Shown piece by piece: positions 1 to 9,314 of a stretch of DNA of 47,218 nt. A program made the translations under genes and the position numbers. Below the pieces are notes generated by a model that was not told the DNA's origin, ran no database searches, and was given only the letters and a program-made list of their open reading frames with translations. This DNA is from Ruminococcus flavefaciens (GTDB lineage: Bacteria > Bacillota > Clostridia > Oscillospirales > Ruminococcaceae), in contig DBXO01000020.1 in assembly GCA_002309635.1 (NCBI GenBank), forward strand, positions 95,510 to 142,727, read 5' to 3'. Numbering within the stretch: position 1 is the first letter of the stretch; every line of letters begins with the position of its first letter.

Positions 1-833
1 GATGTATAAATACTGCACCCCGTCTGTTCCAGCACCGATAAAAACGGCTCCATTTCGGGTATGCAGGCATTTGTAAGTATAAGCTCGCCCTTTGCCGCCG
101 CAGCCATCGAAAGATAGGTGGCTCCCGCTATGCGGTCGGGCATTATTGTATATTCACAGCTGTGAAGCTGATGTTTTCCGTGTATTATAACGCGGCTCTC
201 TCCTTCGCCGGCGATGTCAGCGCCGCAGCTCCTTAAAAAGCCGCAGAGGTCACATATCTCGGGCTCGCGGGCTGCATTGTTTATCACCGTCTCTCCCTCC
301 GCAGTTACCGCGCAGAGTATGACGTTCTCGGTAGCTCCCACCGAGGGGAACGCGAGGTTTATCTTTGCACCCTTTGCTCTTCCGGCGGGTGCTTTGCAAA
401 TAATGCTGCCTCCGATCTCCCTTATCTCTATCCCCATTTTCCTAAGTGCTGATATGTGCATATCAATAGGACGCGGTCCGAGCTCGCAGCCTCCGGGGAC
501 GCTTACTGTACACTCCCCCGCCCTTCCGAGCATGGCTCCCATAAATATTATTGAGGAGCGCATTTCGCGCATAAGCTCCTCGGATATGGACGTTTTGTCA
601 ATAACAGCGGAGTCTATTACCGCGGTGTTATCGGAAAATGTACATTTGCAGCCCACGCAGTTGAGTATCCTCGAAGCCGCATAGACATCGGTCAGATTCG
701 GACAGCTGTGCAGCGTACATTCCCCGCAGCACAGCAGCGACGCAGCCATTATGGGCAGGGAGCTGTTCTTGCTTCCCTGTAAGGCAAGCTCGCCTCTCAG
801 CCGTCTGCCGCCGTTTATTATGAATCTCTGCAT
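1..833 (-). CDS. murA: UDP-N-acetylglucosamine 1-carboxyvinyltransferase (partial, C-terminus off the window)
   Basis: MurA transfers enolpyruvate from PEP to UDP-GlcNAc, the first committed step of cytosolic peptidoglycan precursor synthesis. About 277 N-terminal residues are visible, read from an ATG at 833; the frame runs off the left edge, so roughly one third of a normal ~420-residue enzyme is missing only because of the window. The N-terminal substrate-binding Lys-Asn is seen in GSKNSSLP (around residues 20-27) and the catalytic-loop cysteine, the site attacked by fosfomycin, in GGCELGPRPID (Cys116), so the enzyme should be active and drug-sensitive. It lies 53 bp after the alpha/beta hydrolase at the end of the dcw operon. 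Family call is secure; whether a second murA exists elsewhere cannot be seen. Confidence 0.95.
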   Translation of the reverse strand, partial: MQRFIINGGRRLRGELALQGSKNSSLPIMAASLLCCGECTLHSCPNLTDVYAASRILNCVGCKCTFSDNTAVIDSAVIDKTSISEELMREMRSSIIFMGAMLGRAGECTVSVPGGCELGPRPIDMHISALRKMGIEIREIGGSIICKAPAGRAKGAKINLAFPSVGATENVILCAVTAEGETVINNAAREPEICDLCGFLRSCGADIAGEGESRVIIHGKHQLHSCEYTIMPDRIAGATYLSMAAAAKGELILTNACIPEMEPFLSVLEQTGCSIYT

Positions 834-886
834 TATACCACCCCACAGCATTTTTTATGTATTGTATGCTGTAAAGCGGAATTATG

Positions 887-1765
887 TTACTTCTGCACTA
901 TACCCTTTCCGACAAGGAACCGTTCAAAGGTCTCCGACATCTCGTCAGGTATAACAGCGTACATCATATGTCCTTTGTCGGACAAATGTACTTCTCCGCC
1001 GCATTTTTCTGCATAAGCCTTTCCTGCCTGCCGCCATGTGGTCTTTTTGGAAGGAGTTTTCATATCGCTGATGAAAAAGCATGAGGGACATTTCAGAACG
1101 CCTGTGCTTTGCGCTTTTTTAGCGTTCTCCGTCATAAGCAGTGCCTCATCGGTAAATTCCCTGTGTGCGATATTTTTATAGAACAGTTCACGATATATCT
1201 TCTTTTCTTCATCGGTCAGCTCACTGCCGCAAAGAAGTCCCGAAACATTTTCAAGCCTGTTTTTCAGCAGCTTTGTTATCAGGCCGCCCTTTGCCACCTT
1301 CTGCAGGAGCTTCTCCTGCCTTTTTACCATGGCGCAGCGTTTTTTCTCGCCAAGCTCTTCGGACTGTGATACAGCCATGTCGGGTACGCCCATATCCATG
1401 CTCAGCACGGCCTTTACCTCTTCGGGGTATGTATTCGCCCAGTACACAGCCTCAAATCCAGAATAGGAATGAGCTGCAAGAACGTATGGCGGTTCTATTC
1501 CCGAGATTCGCAGGGCTTCTCTGTCCTCACTGACAAGATTTTCCAGGGTTCGCGGTGTTTGGGCGCTGCCGCTGAAGCCGTAACCTGCCTTTTCTATTAC
1601 TGCAATACGGTATTTCGCTGACATTCTCCTGTAAACGGGCTTGTATTCGAGCACAGGGCAGGTCACGCCGTTGCCTGCCATAAAAACTATGGTGACGGCT
1701 CCGCTTCCCTCAGTATAAACGTTAAGGAAAGTGCCGCCGACTTCTGCTGTTTTACCTTTTTCCAT
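887..1765 (-). CDS. alpha/beta-fold hydrolase
   Basis: A 292-residue soluble alpha/beta hydrolase of unknown substrate. The start at 1765 gives an N-terminus in MEKGK and a short overlap with the end of murG; an upstream in-frame ATG at 1843 would overlap murG by about 90 bp and is less likely. The nucleophile elbow reads AHSYSG (Ser100), a variant of G-x-S-x-G; His266 in DKGHMM and Asp234 in FFISDMK are good candidates for the rest of the triad. No signal peptide or membrane segment is seen, so it should be cytosolic. Its position between murG and murA is not part of the canonical dcw set. A lipid, ester or peptide hydrolase are all possible; the sequence does not decide. Confidence 0.8.
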   Translation of the reverse strand: MEKGKTAEVGGTFLNVYTEGSGAVTIVFMAGNGVTCPVLEYKPVYRRMSAKYRIAVIEKAGYGFSGSAQTPRTLENLVSEDREALRISGIEPPYVLAAHSYSGFEAVYWANTYPEEVKAVLSMDMGVPDMAVSQSEELGEKKRCAMVKRQEKLLQKVAKGGLITKLLKNRLENVSGLLCGSELTDEEKKIYRELFYKNIAHREFTDEALLMTENAKKAQSTGVLKCPSCFFISDMKTPSKKTTWRQAGKAYAEKCGGEVHLSDKGHMMYAVIPDEMSETFERFLVGKGIVQK

Positions 1766-2909
1766 TGTCACTCTTTGCAAAAAGCTTTGCCACAACATTG
1801 AGGATACGTTCGTTTGTGTCAGTAAGGTGCAGACTGGCTGCACTTTCGGACATTGCTCTAATCTTCTCCGGTTCGCCGTAGAGCTTTTCGATCTCGGCTA
1901 TCATCTTCTCATTGGTAACGTCCTTCTGCTCTATTACCACAGCAGCTCCCGCGTTGCCGAGGACCATTGCATTGTGGTACTGATGATTTCCCGCAACTAT
2001 AGGTGACGGGATAAGTATCGACGCCTTGCCGGCAGCCTCAAGCTCCGCAAGCGTGGAGGCTCCGGAACGGCAGATGACAAGATCCGCCGCCGCAAGACAT
2101 ACGTCCATATCGTTTATATACTCGGTTATGCGCAGTCTGTCCGACTTAAGAGGAATGCCTGCCGCTTTCATTGCCTGCGGGAAGGTCTCCTTTCCCATGC
2201 CGCCGTAGCCGTGTATATGGTTTATTGCAAGCTTTTTTCCTGTGTGCCACTTAATTACCTCAGTCATGGTATCATTGATACAGCCTGCACCGAGACTGCC
2301 GCCGAAGGAAAGGATAGTGAAGCTGTCGTCAAATCCCAGCTTCTTACGCGCCTCATCGCGGCTCATGGTATTGATATTGCTCCTAACCGGAAGACCTGTC
2401 ACGCTGTACTCAAACCTGCTCTTGTCCATGAACTTCAGAGCTTCCTCAACGGTGAGCATAACATAGTCCACTTCCTTTGACAGGAGCTTGTTTGTTACTC
2501 CGGGGTAGGCGTTCTGCTCATGTATGGCTGTCGGTATTCCCATTCTTGCAGCCTTGCGAATAACGGGTCCCGCTGCATAGCCGCCCGTACCAATGGCGAT
2601 ATCGGGTCTGAAGCCCTCTATTATCTGCTTTGCCCTCCTGCCCGAGGTGACAAGATAGGCAAGAGCCTTTGCGTTCCTGCCGATATTTTCGAGAGATATC
2701 TTCCTCTGAAATCCTGCGACCTTTATAGTTTCAAGCTTATATCCCGCCTTGGGGACCAGCTTTGCCTCCATGCCCTTCGGCGTTCCCGCAAAGAGGAATT
2801 CCGTACCCGGGTATTCCTCCTTGATTATATCGGCGATGGCAAGACCCGGATTTATATGTCCGCCTGTGCCTCCGCATGCGATAAGAACCTTATAACCGCC
2901 TTCACTCAT
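1752..2909 (-). CDS. murG: UDP-GlcNAc:undecaprenyl-pyrophosphoryl-MurNAc-pentapeptide GlcNAc transferase
   Basis: MurG is the membrane-associated glycosyltransferase that converts lipid I to lipid II at the cytoplasmic face. The N-terminal glycine-rich loop GGTGGHINPG and the C-terminal donor-site region RSGASTLAELEAAGK are both visible, and the length (385 residues) is normal. Two in-frame ATGs compete: 2915 sits one base after AAAGGAG, too close, while 2909 has the same Shine-Dalgarno at 7 nt, so 2909 is preferred. It follows ftsW with essentially no gap, consistent with coupled supply and flipping or polymerisation of lipid II. The 3' end overlaps the start of the alpha/beta hydrolase by 14 bp. 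Confidence 0.95.
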   Translation of the reverse strand: MSEGGYKVLIACGGTGGHINPGLAIADIIKEEYPGTEFLFAGTPKGMEAKLVPKAGYKLETIKVAGFQRKISLENIGRNAKALAYLVTSGRRAKQIIEGFRPDIAIGTGGYAAGPVIRKAARMGIPTAIHEQNAYPGVTNKLLSKEVDYVMLTVEEALKFMDKSRFEYSVTGLPVRSNINTMSRDEARKKLGFDDSFTILSFGGSLGAGCINDTMTEVIKWHTGKKLAINHIHGYGGMGKETFPQAMKAAGIPLKSDRLRITEYINDMDVCLAAADLVICRSGASTLAELEAAGKASILIPSPIVAGNHQYHNAMVLGNAGAAVVIEQKDVTNEKMIAEIEKLYGEPEKIRAMSESAASLHLTDTNERILNVVAKLFAKSDNGKR

Positions 2910-2911
2910 AC

Positions 2912-4192
2912 TCATGCTCCTTTTGGCTCAGCGATACGCCCGCTGCTGCCCGATCTTCGTTTCCTTGTCTGCTTGCCCTTTTCGTCGGGATAGTATCTGT
3001 GCTGCGATATATTCAGCATTATACCCATTTCCGCAAGCTGCATTATCAGCGCCGTTCCGCCGTAGCTGAAAAACGGCAGGCTGATACCTGTATTCGGTAC
3101 AAGATTGCTTACAACGGCAAGGTTGAGCACTGTCTGTATGCCTATCTGAGTGGTTATGCCCACAGCTATGAGCATACCGAAGCGGTCCTTGCAGCGTACC
3201 GCTATTGAATAGCCCTCAACAACAAGGAGGAAAAATACGATTATTATTGCAAGTGCTCCCGCAAAGCCAAGTTCCTCGCATACTATGGGGAAAACAAAGT
3301 CGTTCTTCGTTTCGGGGAGATAGAGATACTTCTGACGCGAGTTTCCGAGACCAAGTCCGAAAAGTCCGCCGGAGCCTATGGCGATAAGGGAATTTCCCGT
3401 CTGCCACGAATCACCCAGCTTGTCGGCAAAGGGAGCCTGCCAAGCCTTTATACGTGTGCTTACGTAACTGCCCGGCACCTGTGCCTGCCATGAGATATAT
3501 GCTATCGCTATACCCAGTGCAGCTGCACCGAGTCCGAGAAAATGCTTTTTGTTTACTCCGCCGCAGAGTATCATAGCCACGGCGATGGTTCCAAGGAGGA
3601 TACAGCCCGAGATGTGCTTCTCAAGAACGATGAGTCCCAGATAAATGCCAAGTATCACGGAATACTTAACTATACCCGTCCTGAAGGTGTTCATTTCCCT
3701 GCCGTCACGCTCCATGCTGTAGGCAAAGAATATTATAAGAGCAAGCTTCGCCACCTCTGAGGGCTGGAGATTGAGAGGTCCTATATCGATCCAGCGTCTC
3801 GCGCCCATTGAGCCGCCCTCGTCGTTACCGATGAGCAGTACGGCTACCAGCAGAACTATACCGCCGAAATAAAGCAGGCTGGCAATATTCAGCTTCTTTA
3901 AAACGGGGAGCTTGAGGTTCTTGAAGTTGTGATAGTCCATCTTCATAAAAAAAATCATGGCGATGAAGCCGATAACAGCGTGCTTCGCCTGATTTTTCGC
4001 ATAATAAAGACCATCGCCGCCGTGCTCGCTGTATGCCCACGCATAGCTTGCGGAGGACATCATAACGATACCCACTACAAGCAGTATCATAACATAAGCA
4101 AAGAACGACAGGCTGAGGTCGCCGCGCCTGCCTCCCGAAAAAGGATTCAGCAAGGCAATGCGCTTTTTCGTATTTTTTTTGCTTGAAGCCAT
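2912..4192 (-). CDS. ftsW: SEDS-family peptidoglycan glycosyltransferase (FtsW/SpoVE type)
   Basis: A 426-residue, about ten-helix SEDS protein that polymerises glycan strands from lipid II together with a class B PBP at the septum. Recognisable SEDS blocks are GARRWIDIGPLNLQPSEVAKLA after helix 3-4, the conserved FPIVCEELGFAG segment, and the C-terminal GISLPFFSYGGTALI motif. The N-terminal tail is basic and cytosolic, and the C-terminus is a Lys/Arg-rich tail. The start at 4192 has AAGGAG 5 nt upstream. Position between mraY and murG, with the division PBP in the same operon, favours FtsW or SpoVE over RodA; sequence alone does not separate vegetative FtsW from sporulation SpoVE. Confidence 0.92.
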   Translation of the reverse strand: MASSKKNTKKRIALLNPFSGGRRGDLSLSFFAYVMILLVVGIVMMSSASYAWAYSEHGGDGLYYAKNQAKHAVIGFIAMIFFMKMDYHNFKNLKLPVLKKLNIASLLYFGGIVLLVAVLLIGNDEGGSMGARRWIDIGPLNLQPSEVAKLALIIFFAYSMERDGREMNTFRTGIVKYSVILGIYLGLIVLEKHISGCILLGTIAVAMILCGGVNKKHFLGLGAAALGIAIAYISWQAQVPGSYVSTRIKAWQAPFADKLGDSWQTGNSLIAIGSGGLFGLGLGNSRQKYLYLPETKNDFVFPIVCEELGFAGALAIIIVFFLLVVEGYSIAVRCKDRFGMLIAVGITTQIGIQTVLNLAVVSNLVPNTGISLPFFSYGGTALIMQLAEMGIMLNISQHRYYPDEKGKQTRKRRSGSSGRIAEPKGA

Positions 4193-4226
4193 TTTGTCTC
4201 CTTATGGTCAGATGATTTTTGCCGTA

Positions 4227-5270
4227 TCAGAATACCAGCAGTGTAATTATTCCCAGAATTCCGAAAATAATGCCGCAGAGCGAAAAAGTTATCACTATCT
4301 TGTACTCGCTGAAGCCGCTCATCTCAAAGTGGTGGTGTATAGGCGTCATCTTGAATATACGTCTTCCCTCTCCGTACTTCTTCTTTGTGTGCTTGAAGTA
4401 TAACACCTGTATCATAACGGAAAGGGCTTCGAGGATATAAACCATTGCAACAAGGATAAGGAGCAGATGCTTGTGGAGAACAAGTCCGATGCCAGTTACG
4501 GCTGCGCCGAGGAACATTGAACCCGTATCGCCCATGAAGCACTTTGCGGGGTTGAGGTTCCAGAGCAGGAAGCCGAGACAGCCGCCTGCAAGAGCCATTG
4601 TAAGGAATGTCATCTCATTTTCCCTGACCTTTGAGCTTGCCACTGTGAATACCAGCATGGCCACAAAGGTTACGGAGCCGCAGAGGCCGTCAACACCGTC
4701 TGTAAGATTTACCGCATTGGTAAGGTAAATTATCAGAGCCATCATTAATATATAGTAGAAAATGCCGAGCGACGGGCTGGTCCAGAAGCCGAGGTCTATC
4801 CTTGTGGACTTGTCGCCGAAGCAGCGCACCGCAAAAAGGAATCCCACAGAGAATACCAGCTGCATTGCTATCTTCTGACGCGGTGAAAGTCCGTCGTTAT
4901 TCTTTCTCGATATCTTTGTATAATCGTCGATAAAGCCGATGATTCCGAATGAAACAGCGTAAACAAGGCAGCTCAGCATGCGGTAGAAGGCATTGAAGCT
5001 CTCCTTGTCAGTGGTATCTATGCCGCCTCTCAGCCTGTATATCCAGTAGCCTGCAATAGCGGCTATTATAGTCGAGAAGATGAACATGAAGCCTCCCATT
5101 GTGGGAGTTCCCTGCTTTTTCGCGTGCCATTTCGGACCGTCAACGGTCTTTATGGGCTGACCGAACTTTATCCTATGCAGGAATGGGACGAGGAATATCC
5201 CCGATACTCCTGCTATCACAAAGGATAGAAGTACTGTTATAATATTGATTATCCAGAAAGATATTGACAT
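4227..5270 (-). CDS. mraY: phospho-N-acetylmuramoyl-pentapeptide transferase
   Basis: MraY attaches phospho-MurNAc-pentapeptide to undecaprenyl phosphate to form lipid I in the cytoplasmic membrane. The 347-residue polytopic protein carries the family hallmarks: the Asp-rich DDYTK, NAVNLTDGVDGL, the conserved CFMGDTGS stretch and the C-terminal HHHFE magnesium and nucleotide site. Length and hydrophobic pattern are typical. It sits 25 bp after murE, with only a weak, distant GGAG before the ATG, suggesting some translational coupling. It is the usual target of tunicamycin- and muraymycin-type inhibitors. Confidence 0.95.
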   Translation of the reverse strand: MSISFWIINIITVLLSFVIAGVSGIFLVPFLHRIKFGQPIKTVDGPKWHAKKQGTPTMGGFMFIFSTIIAAIAGYWIYRLRGGIDTTDKESFNAFYRMLSCLVYAVSFGIIGFIDDYTKISRKNNDGLSPRQKIAMQLVFSVGFLFAVRCFGDKSTRIDLGFWTSPSLGIFYYILMMALIIYLTNAVNLTDGVDGLCGSVTFVAMLVFTVASSKVRENEMTFLTMALAGGCLGFLLWNLNPAKCFMGDTGSMFLGAAVTGIGLVLHKHLLLILVAMVYILEALSVMIQVLYFKHTKKKYGEGRRIFKMTPIHHHFEMSGFSEYKIVITFSLCGIIFGILGIITLLVF

Positions 5271-5295
5271 TTTTTTCTAACAACTCCAGTTTTTC

Positions 5296-6735
5296 TTATT
5301 GATCGAGCAGCTTAAGTCCCTCGGCGACGATCTCTCTCTCGTCAAAGTGGATATGCTCCATGCCCGCAAGGATCTGATAATCCTCATGTCCCTTGCCGGC
5401 AAGTACTATTATATCACCTTTCTCAGCAATTTTCAAGGCATGATATATAGCTTCTCTTCTGTCCGTTACAACATCGTAGTTCACGGACATTCCGTCAAGC
5501 CCAGCGAGGATATCGTCAATAATAGCTTCGGGCTTTTCGTTTCGGGGATTATCCGAGGTGATTATGAGCTTGTCGGCGTATTTTGCCGCTGCTCTTGCCA
5601 TTTTCGGACGCTTTGCCGCGTCACGGTTGCCGCCGCAGCCGAAAAGGCATATCAGGTCGTTTTCGGTATACTCCTTTACGCTCCTGAGGATATTCTCAAC
5701 AGCGTCGGGAGTATGGGCGTAGTCGCATATAACCGTGAAATCCCGTCCTGTCGGGATTATCTCACATCGGCCCTTTACTCCGTTGTACTCCTCGACAGCA
5801 GGGATAATGCTCTCTATACTGAGCCCCTCCTCAAGACAGGCGGCGATAGCTGCCGTAATGTTGGATACATTGAAAAGTCCCGGCATTCTTGTTTTTATGA
5901 GATGAGACTTGCCGTCGCGGCAGAACCAGAAGCTTGATCCTGTGGACTTTATCTTTATGCCGTCTGCATAGATATCGGCGTTTTCCTTTACGCTGAAACC
6001 GTATCTCCTGCAGCCGACCTCGCAGAAAAGGCGCTTGCCGTAATCGTCGTCGATATTCACCACTGCGCAGTCACAGATGTCAAAGAGCATTCTCTTTGCC
6101 TGATAGTAGTCCTCCATATCCTTGTGGTAGTCAAGATGATCCTGGGTGAGATTGGTGAATACAGCAACGTCAAAATGCGAGGAGCCTATCCTGTACTGAC
6201 ACAGACCGAAGGAGGAGACCTCCATAACGACGTACTCACAGCCCGCATCTGCCATCTTAGCCAGCAGCCCCATGAAATCATATGTCATAGGCGTTGTATT
6301 GTCGGTATGGAGTATTTCGTCTCCTATTTCGTTCTGTATAGTACCCACAAGTCCTGTCTTGTGACCGTTTTTCATAAGGATATGCTTTATGACGTTTGTA
6401 ATTGTCGTCTTGCCGTTGGTTCCGGTTACGCCTATCATTTTCAGCCTGCGCTCGGGGTGCCCGAACCATGCAGAGCATATCTGTCCGTAGAGTTTACGGG
6501 AATTGTCCGTAATTATCTGCCTGTCGCCAAGACCGAGGTCCCGCTCGCATACTACAGCCGCCGCGCCCTTTTCAAGCATTTCCGCAGCCGCCGTGTGTCC
6601 GTCGAAGCTGCCGCCTTTGATGCAGACAAAGAGGCTGCCCTCTGTCACCTTGCGCGTATCATCGGTCACAGAACTTATCTCGGTATCACCTATGGCGGTA
6701 ACGGCGTTGTTTTCGATAAGGTCACTTAATTTCAT
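5296..6735 (-). CDS. murE: UDP-MurNAc-L-Ala-D-Glu:meso-2,6-diaminopimelate ligase
   Basis: MurE adds the third stem-peptide residue using ATP. The P-loop GTNGKTT, the carbamylated-lysine region and the C-terminal domain are present over 479 residues. The specificity motif reads DNPR (in SDNPRNEKPE), the signature for meso-diaminopimelate; L-lysine ligases differ there, so the wall is inferred to be DAP-type. The start at 6735 has GGAGG 8 nt upstream. It lies 68 bp after the PASTA PBP and before mraY. The neighbouring ligase genes murF and murD, common in dcw operons, are not in this cluster. Confidence 0.95.
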   Translation of the reverse strand: MKLSDLIENNAVTAIGDTEISSVTDDTRKVTEGSLFVCIKGGSFDGHTAAAEMLEKGAAAVVCERDLGLGDRQIITDNSRKLYGQICSAWFGHPERRLKMIGVTGTNGKTTITNVIKHILMKNGHKTGLVGTIQNEIGDEILHTDNTTPMTYDFMGLLAKMADAGCEYVVMEVSSFGLCQYRIGSSHFDVAVFTNLTQDHLDYHKDMEDYYQAKRMLFDICDCAVVNIDDDYGKRLFCEVGCRRYGFSVKENADIYADGIKIKSTGSSFWFCRDGKSHLIKTRMPGLFNVSNITAAIAACLEEGLSIESIIPAVEEYNGVKGRCEIIPTGRDFTVICDYAHTPDAVENILRSVKEYTENDLICLFGCGGNRDAAKRPKMARAAAKYADKLIITSDNPRNEKPEAIIDDILAGLDGMSVNYDVVTDRREAIYHALKIAEKGDIIVLAGKGHEDYQILAGMEHIHFDEREIVAEGLKLLDQ

Positions 6736-6803
6736 TATGTCTGCCTCCTGCCTTTCTGTTTCTCTTTCTTTATTGCTTAATATATTTCTCTGATGTTATA
6801 AAA

Positions 6804-9227
6804 TCAGTCAGTAAAGGTCTCGGTCTCGAATTCAAGCTCTATTACCGTACCCTTGGCTACTCTCTTGCCGCCATCTATACTCTGCTTCTTTACCGCCGAG
6901 CCGTCCTGAACGTTGAGAACTCCCTTTGCTATATAGTTCAGGTCATATGCGCTGAGCGACTCATTGGCCACCTGCGGCGAAACTCCGATGAGATACGGTA
7001 CTGTCACCATTTTCTCGCTCTCGCTCAGCTTCTCGGTATAAAGGTATACGCAGCCGTCCTTTGCCATAGCCTTTCCTGTCTGCGGCGACTGCTCAACGAC
7101 CTCTATCCCGTTGCCCTCTACCTTGTATTTTATACCCTTTTCTTCGAGGTTCTTTATTGCATCGTCAATGCTTGAGCCTGTGAGGAGCGGAACCTTTACA
7201 TCGAGGTTTTTCATCTCCTCCTCATTGTACTCGGGGCTCATGCCGAGATACGGAAGTATCTCCTCAAGCATGCTTGCGGCATAGGGCTTTGCGACCTTGC
7301 TTCCGTAGTACTGCTGGTCGCCTGCATACGGCATATCGCCCAGTACAAGAAGTATGAGCTCGGGATCATTTGCAGGAGTAAAGCACATATACGAAGCACC
7401 GTACTCCAGTCCGCTTCCCTCGGTGTCGTTATTGTCTATAAGGTAACGCATTACCTCTTTTTCGCTTCGGCGCTCGGAGGTTCCCGACTTTCCGCCGATA
7501 GCATAGCCCTTGATATAAACGTTTCCCCTCTGGTTGTCTGTAACTACATTTTCGAGAGCCTTGCGCATTTTTGCGGAGGTATCCTCCGAAATTACCTGAC
7601 GTCTTACAGTACGCTCATTTTTGAGGACCGTATTTCCGTCTCCGTCCACTACCCTGTCAACAACATAGGGCTGAAGCAGATAGCCGCCGTTGATAACGGC
7701 GCTGCACGCTGTTATAAGCTCTATTGGAGTAACGGTCTCGCACTGTCCGAATGAGGAATATGCAAGGTCGATGTGGGTCATGGCTTTTCTGCCCTCAGTT
7801 TCTTCAATGGGCGGAAGGTCTCCCACTACCTCATACGGAAGGTCTATGCCTGTTTTTTCAAGAAAGCCGAAAGACTCAAAATAGCTGTGGAACTTTTCGA
7901 TTCCCAGTATCTTTCCAAGCTCCATAAAGGCGGGATTGCATGAATCTGTCAGTGCCTGCTGGAAGTTTCTCAAGCCGTGTCCCGGGTATTTGTTATGACA
8001 GTGTATCCTCAGTGTGCCCTGTCCGTCGGGGAGATCCTCATAGCCGTTGCAGACGTGGGACCAGTGGTCAAGATCTATGGTCTTTTCTTCAAGTGTAGCC
8101 GCTGCGGTTATTACCTTGAATACAGAGCCCGGCTCGTAACGCTCGCTTATGCACTTGTTTCTCTTCTGTCTTTCGAGAGCCTCGGATTCGTACTTCTCAA
8201 CGTCCTTTTCAGTGGGATTGTACACCTCATCCTCGGCGTAGATCTTTTTCAGGAGCATATCCGTATTGAGCTCTCCGGGCTTATTAAGATCAAAACCCGG
8301 ATATGTGGCCATGCCCATTACAGCTCCTGTTTTCGGGTTCATAAGTATAGCGCAGGCACGGTTCTTGATATCAAAGTCCCTGCACATATCCTTAAGATTC
8401 TTTTCAAGGATATACTGTATCTCTCTGTCGATAGTGAGATACACATCAGAGCCGTCCTTCGGCTCGTAGGTCTTGGAGTACTTATACGGCAGAGCCTTTC
8501 CGTTTGAATCCTTTGCGGAAATGGTCTTTCCGTCAACGCCGGAGAGGTACTCGTCGTAGGAAGCTTCTATGCCGTAGAAGACGTTGCCGTTCGTATAACC
8601 TACAACGCTTGACGCAAGATCCTCCTGAGGATAATAGCGCTTTGTATCTTCGTCATAGCCTATTGATACGAAGCCCATTTCAGCAAAATACGAATATATC
8701 TCGTCAACTGTGTTTTTCTCGACCTTTTCCTTTAGCTTTACGTACTGTCCTTCCTTTTCGATAGCGTCCCTGAACTTTCTCTGCGGCATTTCAAGCTTTA
8801 CCGATATGAACTCGGTTGCCTTATCCACGAACTCGTCAGCAGACGCGGGAAGCGCGTCTGTCTCATTGCCCTCATCATCATAGCGGGGCACATATTCTCC
8901 GTTTGCCTTGTCCAGATTTCTCTTGTCGATAAGCTTCTGAAGGCGCTTTTTGTCCTCGGCGAACTGCTTAGGATCAACGAATACCGTATATACAGTGGCA
9001 CTCTTTGCAAGGGCTACGCCCTTTGCATCGTATATCGAGCCTCTGTGGGCAGATATGGACATCGAGCCGAAATGCTGGTCGTTCGCCATATTCTGATACT
9101 TTTTATTATCAAGCACGGATATCTTGAAAAAATTGCCTGCAACCGATGCAAACAGCAGACTGAAGACGGCTGTCATGACGAATTTTGTCCTGAACCGCAT
9201 CGTCTTTGACGGATTTGTATTTATCAC
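6804..9227 (-). CDS. class B penicillin-binding protein with two PASTA domains (PBP2B/SpoVD type)
   Basis: An 807-residue septal transpeptidase. Order: short cytosolic tail, membrane anchor around residues 14-34, PBP dimerisation domain about 55-250, transpeptidase domain about 265-660, then two PASTA repeats (about 673-735 and 737-803). Catalytic motifs are SVFK (Ser368-Lys371), SCN (429-431) and KSGT (580-583). The start is a GTG at 9227 with GGAAGGAAG 9 nt upstream; an ATG 27 bp further in lacks this spacing. PASTA domains in division PBPs often sense or bind uncrosslinked peptidoglycan. It is separated from ftsL by an unusual 325-bp gap that holds a short ORF and a hairpin. The vegetative (PbpB) versus sporulation (SpoVD) role is unresolved. 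Confidence 0.93.
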   Translation of the reverse strand: MINTNPSKTMRFRTKFVMTAVFSLLFASVAGNFFKISVLDNKKYQNMANDQHFGSMSISAHRGSIYDAKGVALAKSATVYTVFVDPKQFAEDKKRLQKLIDKRNLDKANGEYVPRYDDEGNETDALPASADEFVDKATEFISVKLEMPQRKFRDAIEKEGQYVKLKEKVEKNTVDEIYSYFAEMGFVSIGYDEDTKRYYPQEDLASSVVGYTNGNVFYGIEASYDEYLSGVDGKTISAKDSNGKALPYKYSKTYEPKDGSDVYLTIDREIQYILEKNLKDMCRDFDIKNRACAILMNPKTGAVMGMATYPGFDLNKPGELNTDMLLKKIYAEDEVYNPTEKDVEKYESEALERQKRNKCISERYEPGSVFKVITAAATLEEKTIDLDHWSHVCNGYEDLPDGQGTLRIHCHNKYPGHGLRNFQQALTDSCNPAFMELGKILGIEKFHSYFESFGFLEKTGIDLPYEVVGDLPPIEETEGRKAMTHIDLAYSSFGQCETVTPIELITACSAVINGGYLLQPYVVDRVVDGDGNTVLKNERTVRRQVISEDTSAKMRKALENVVTDNQRGNVYIKGYAIGGKSGTSERRSEKEVMRYLIDNNDTEGSGLEYGASYMCFTPANDPELILLVLGDMPYAGDQQYYGSKVAKPYAASMLEEILPYLGMSPEYNEEEMKNLDVKVPLLTGSSIDDAIKNLEEKGIKYKVEGNGIEVVEQSPQTGKAMAKDGCVYLYTEKLSESEKMVTVPYLIGVSPQVANESLSAYDLNYIAKGVLNVQDGSAVKKQSIDGGKRVAKGTVIELEFETETFTD

Positions 9228-9280
9228 CTTAGATATCTTCCTTCCGTGATTAACTGAATAACTATCTATAAATAAATAAA

Positions 9281-9304
9281 GGCAGGGTTTTTCTGTGCCC
9301 CGCC
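9281..9304 (-). terminator. possible intrinsic terminator or attenuator upstream of the division PBP
   Basis: On the minus strand a 7-bp GC-rich stem (GGCGGGG pairing with CCCTGCC, one G-U pair) with a loop of about 10 nt is followed by a T-rich run, TTTATTTATTTAT. It stands directly downstream of the short ORF at 9315-9446 and 54 bp before the PBP start. The stem is modest and the T tract interrupted, so partial termination is more likely than a full stop. Confidence 0.45.
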
Positions 9305-9314
9305 TCTGAACATC

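Noticed and set aside
214..684. 156-codon open frame on the plus strand
   Set aside because: It lies antisense to murA, whose conserved motifs on the minus strand explain the DNA; the peptide is low-complexity and Ser/Pro-rich.
2912..4192. RodA instead of FtsW
   Set aside because: SEDS motifs fit both, but the location between mraY and murG with the division PBP in the same operon favours FtsW or SpoVE.
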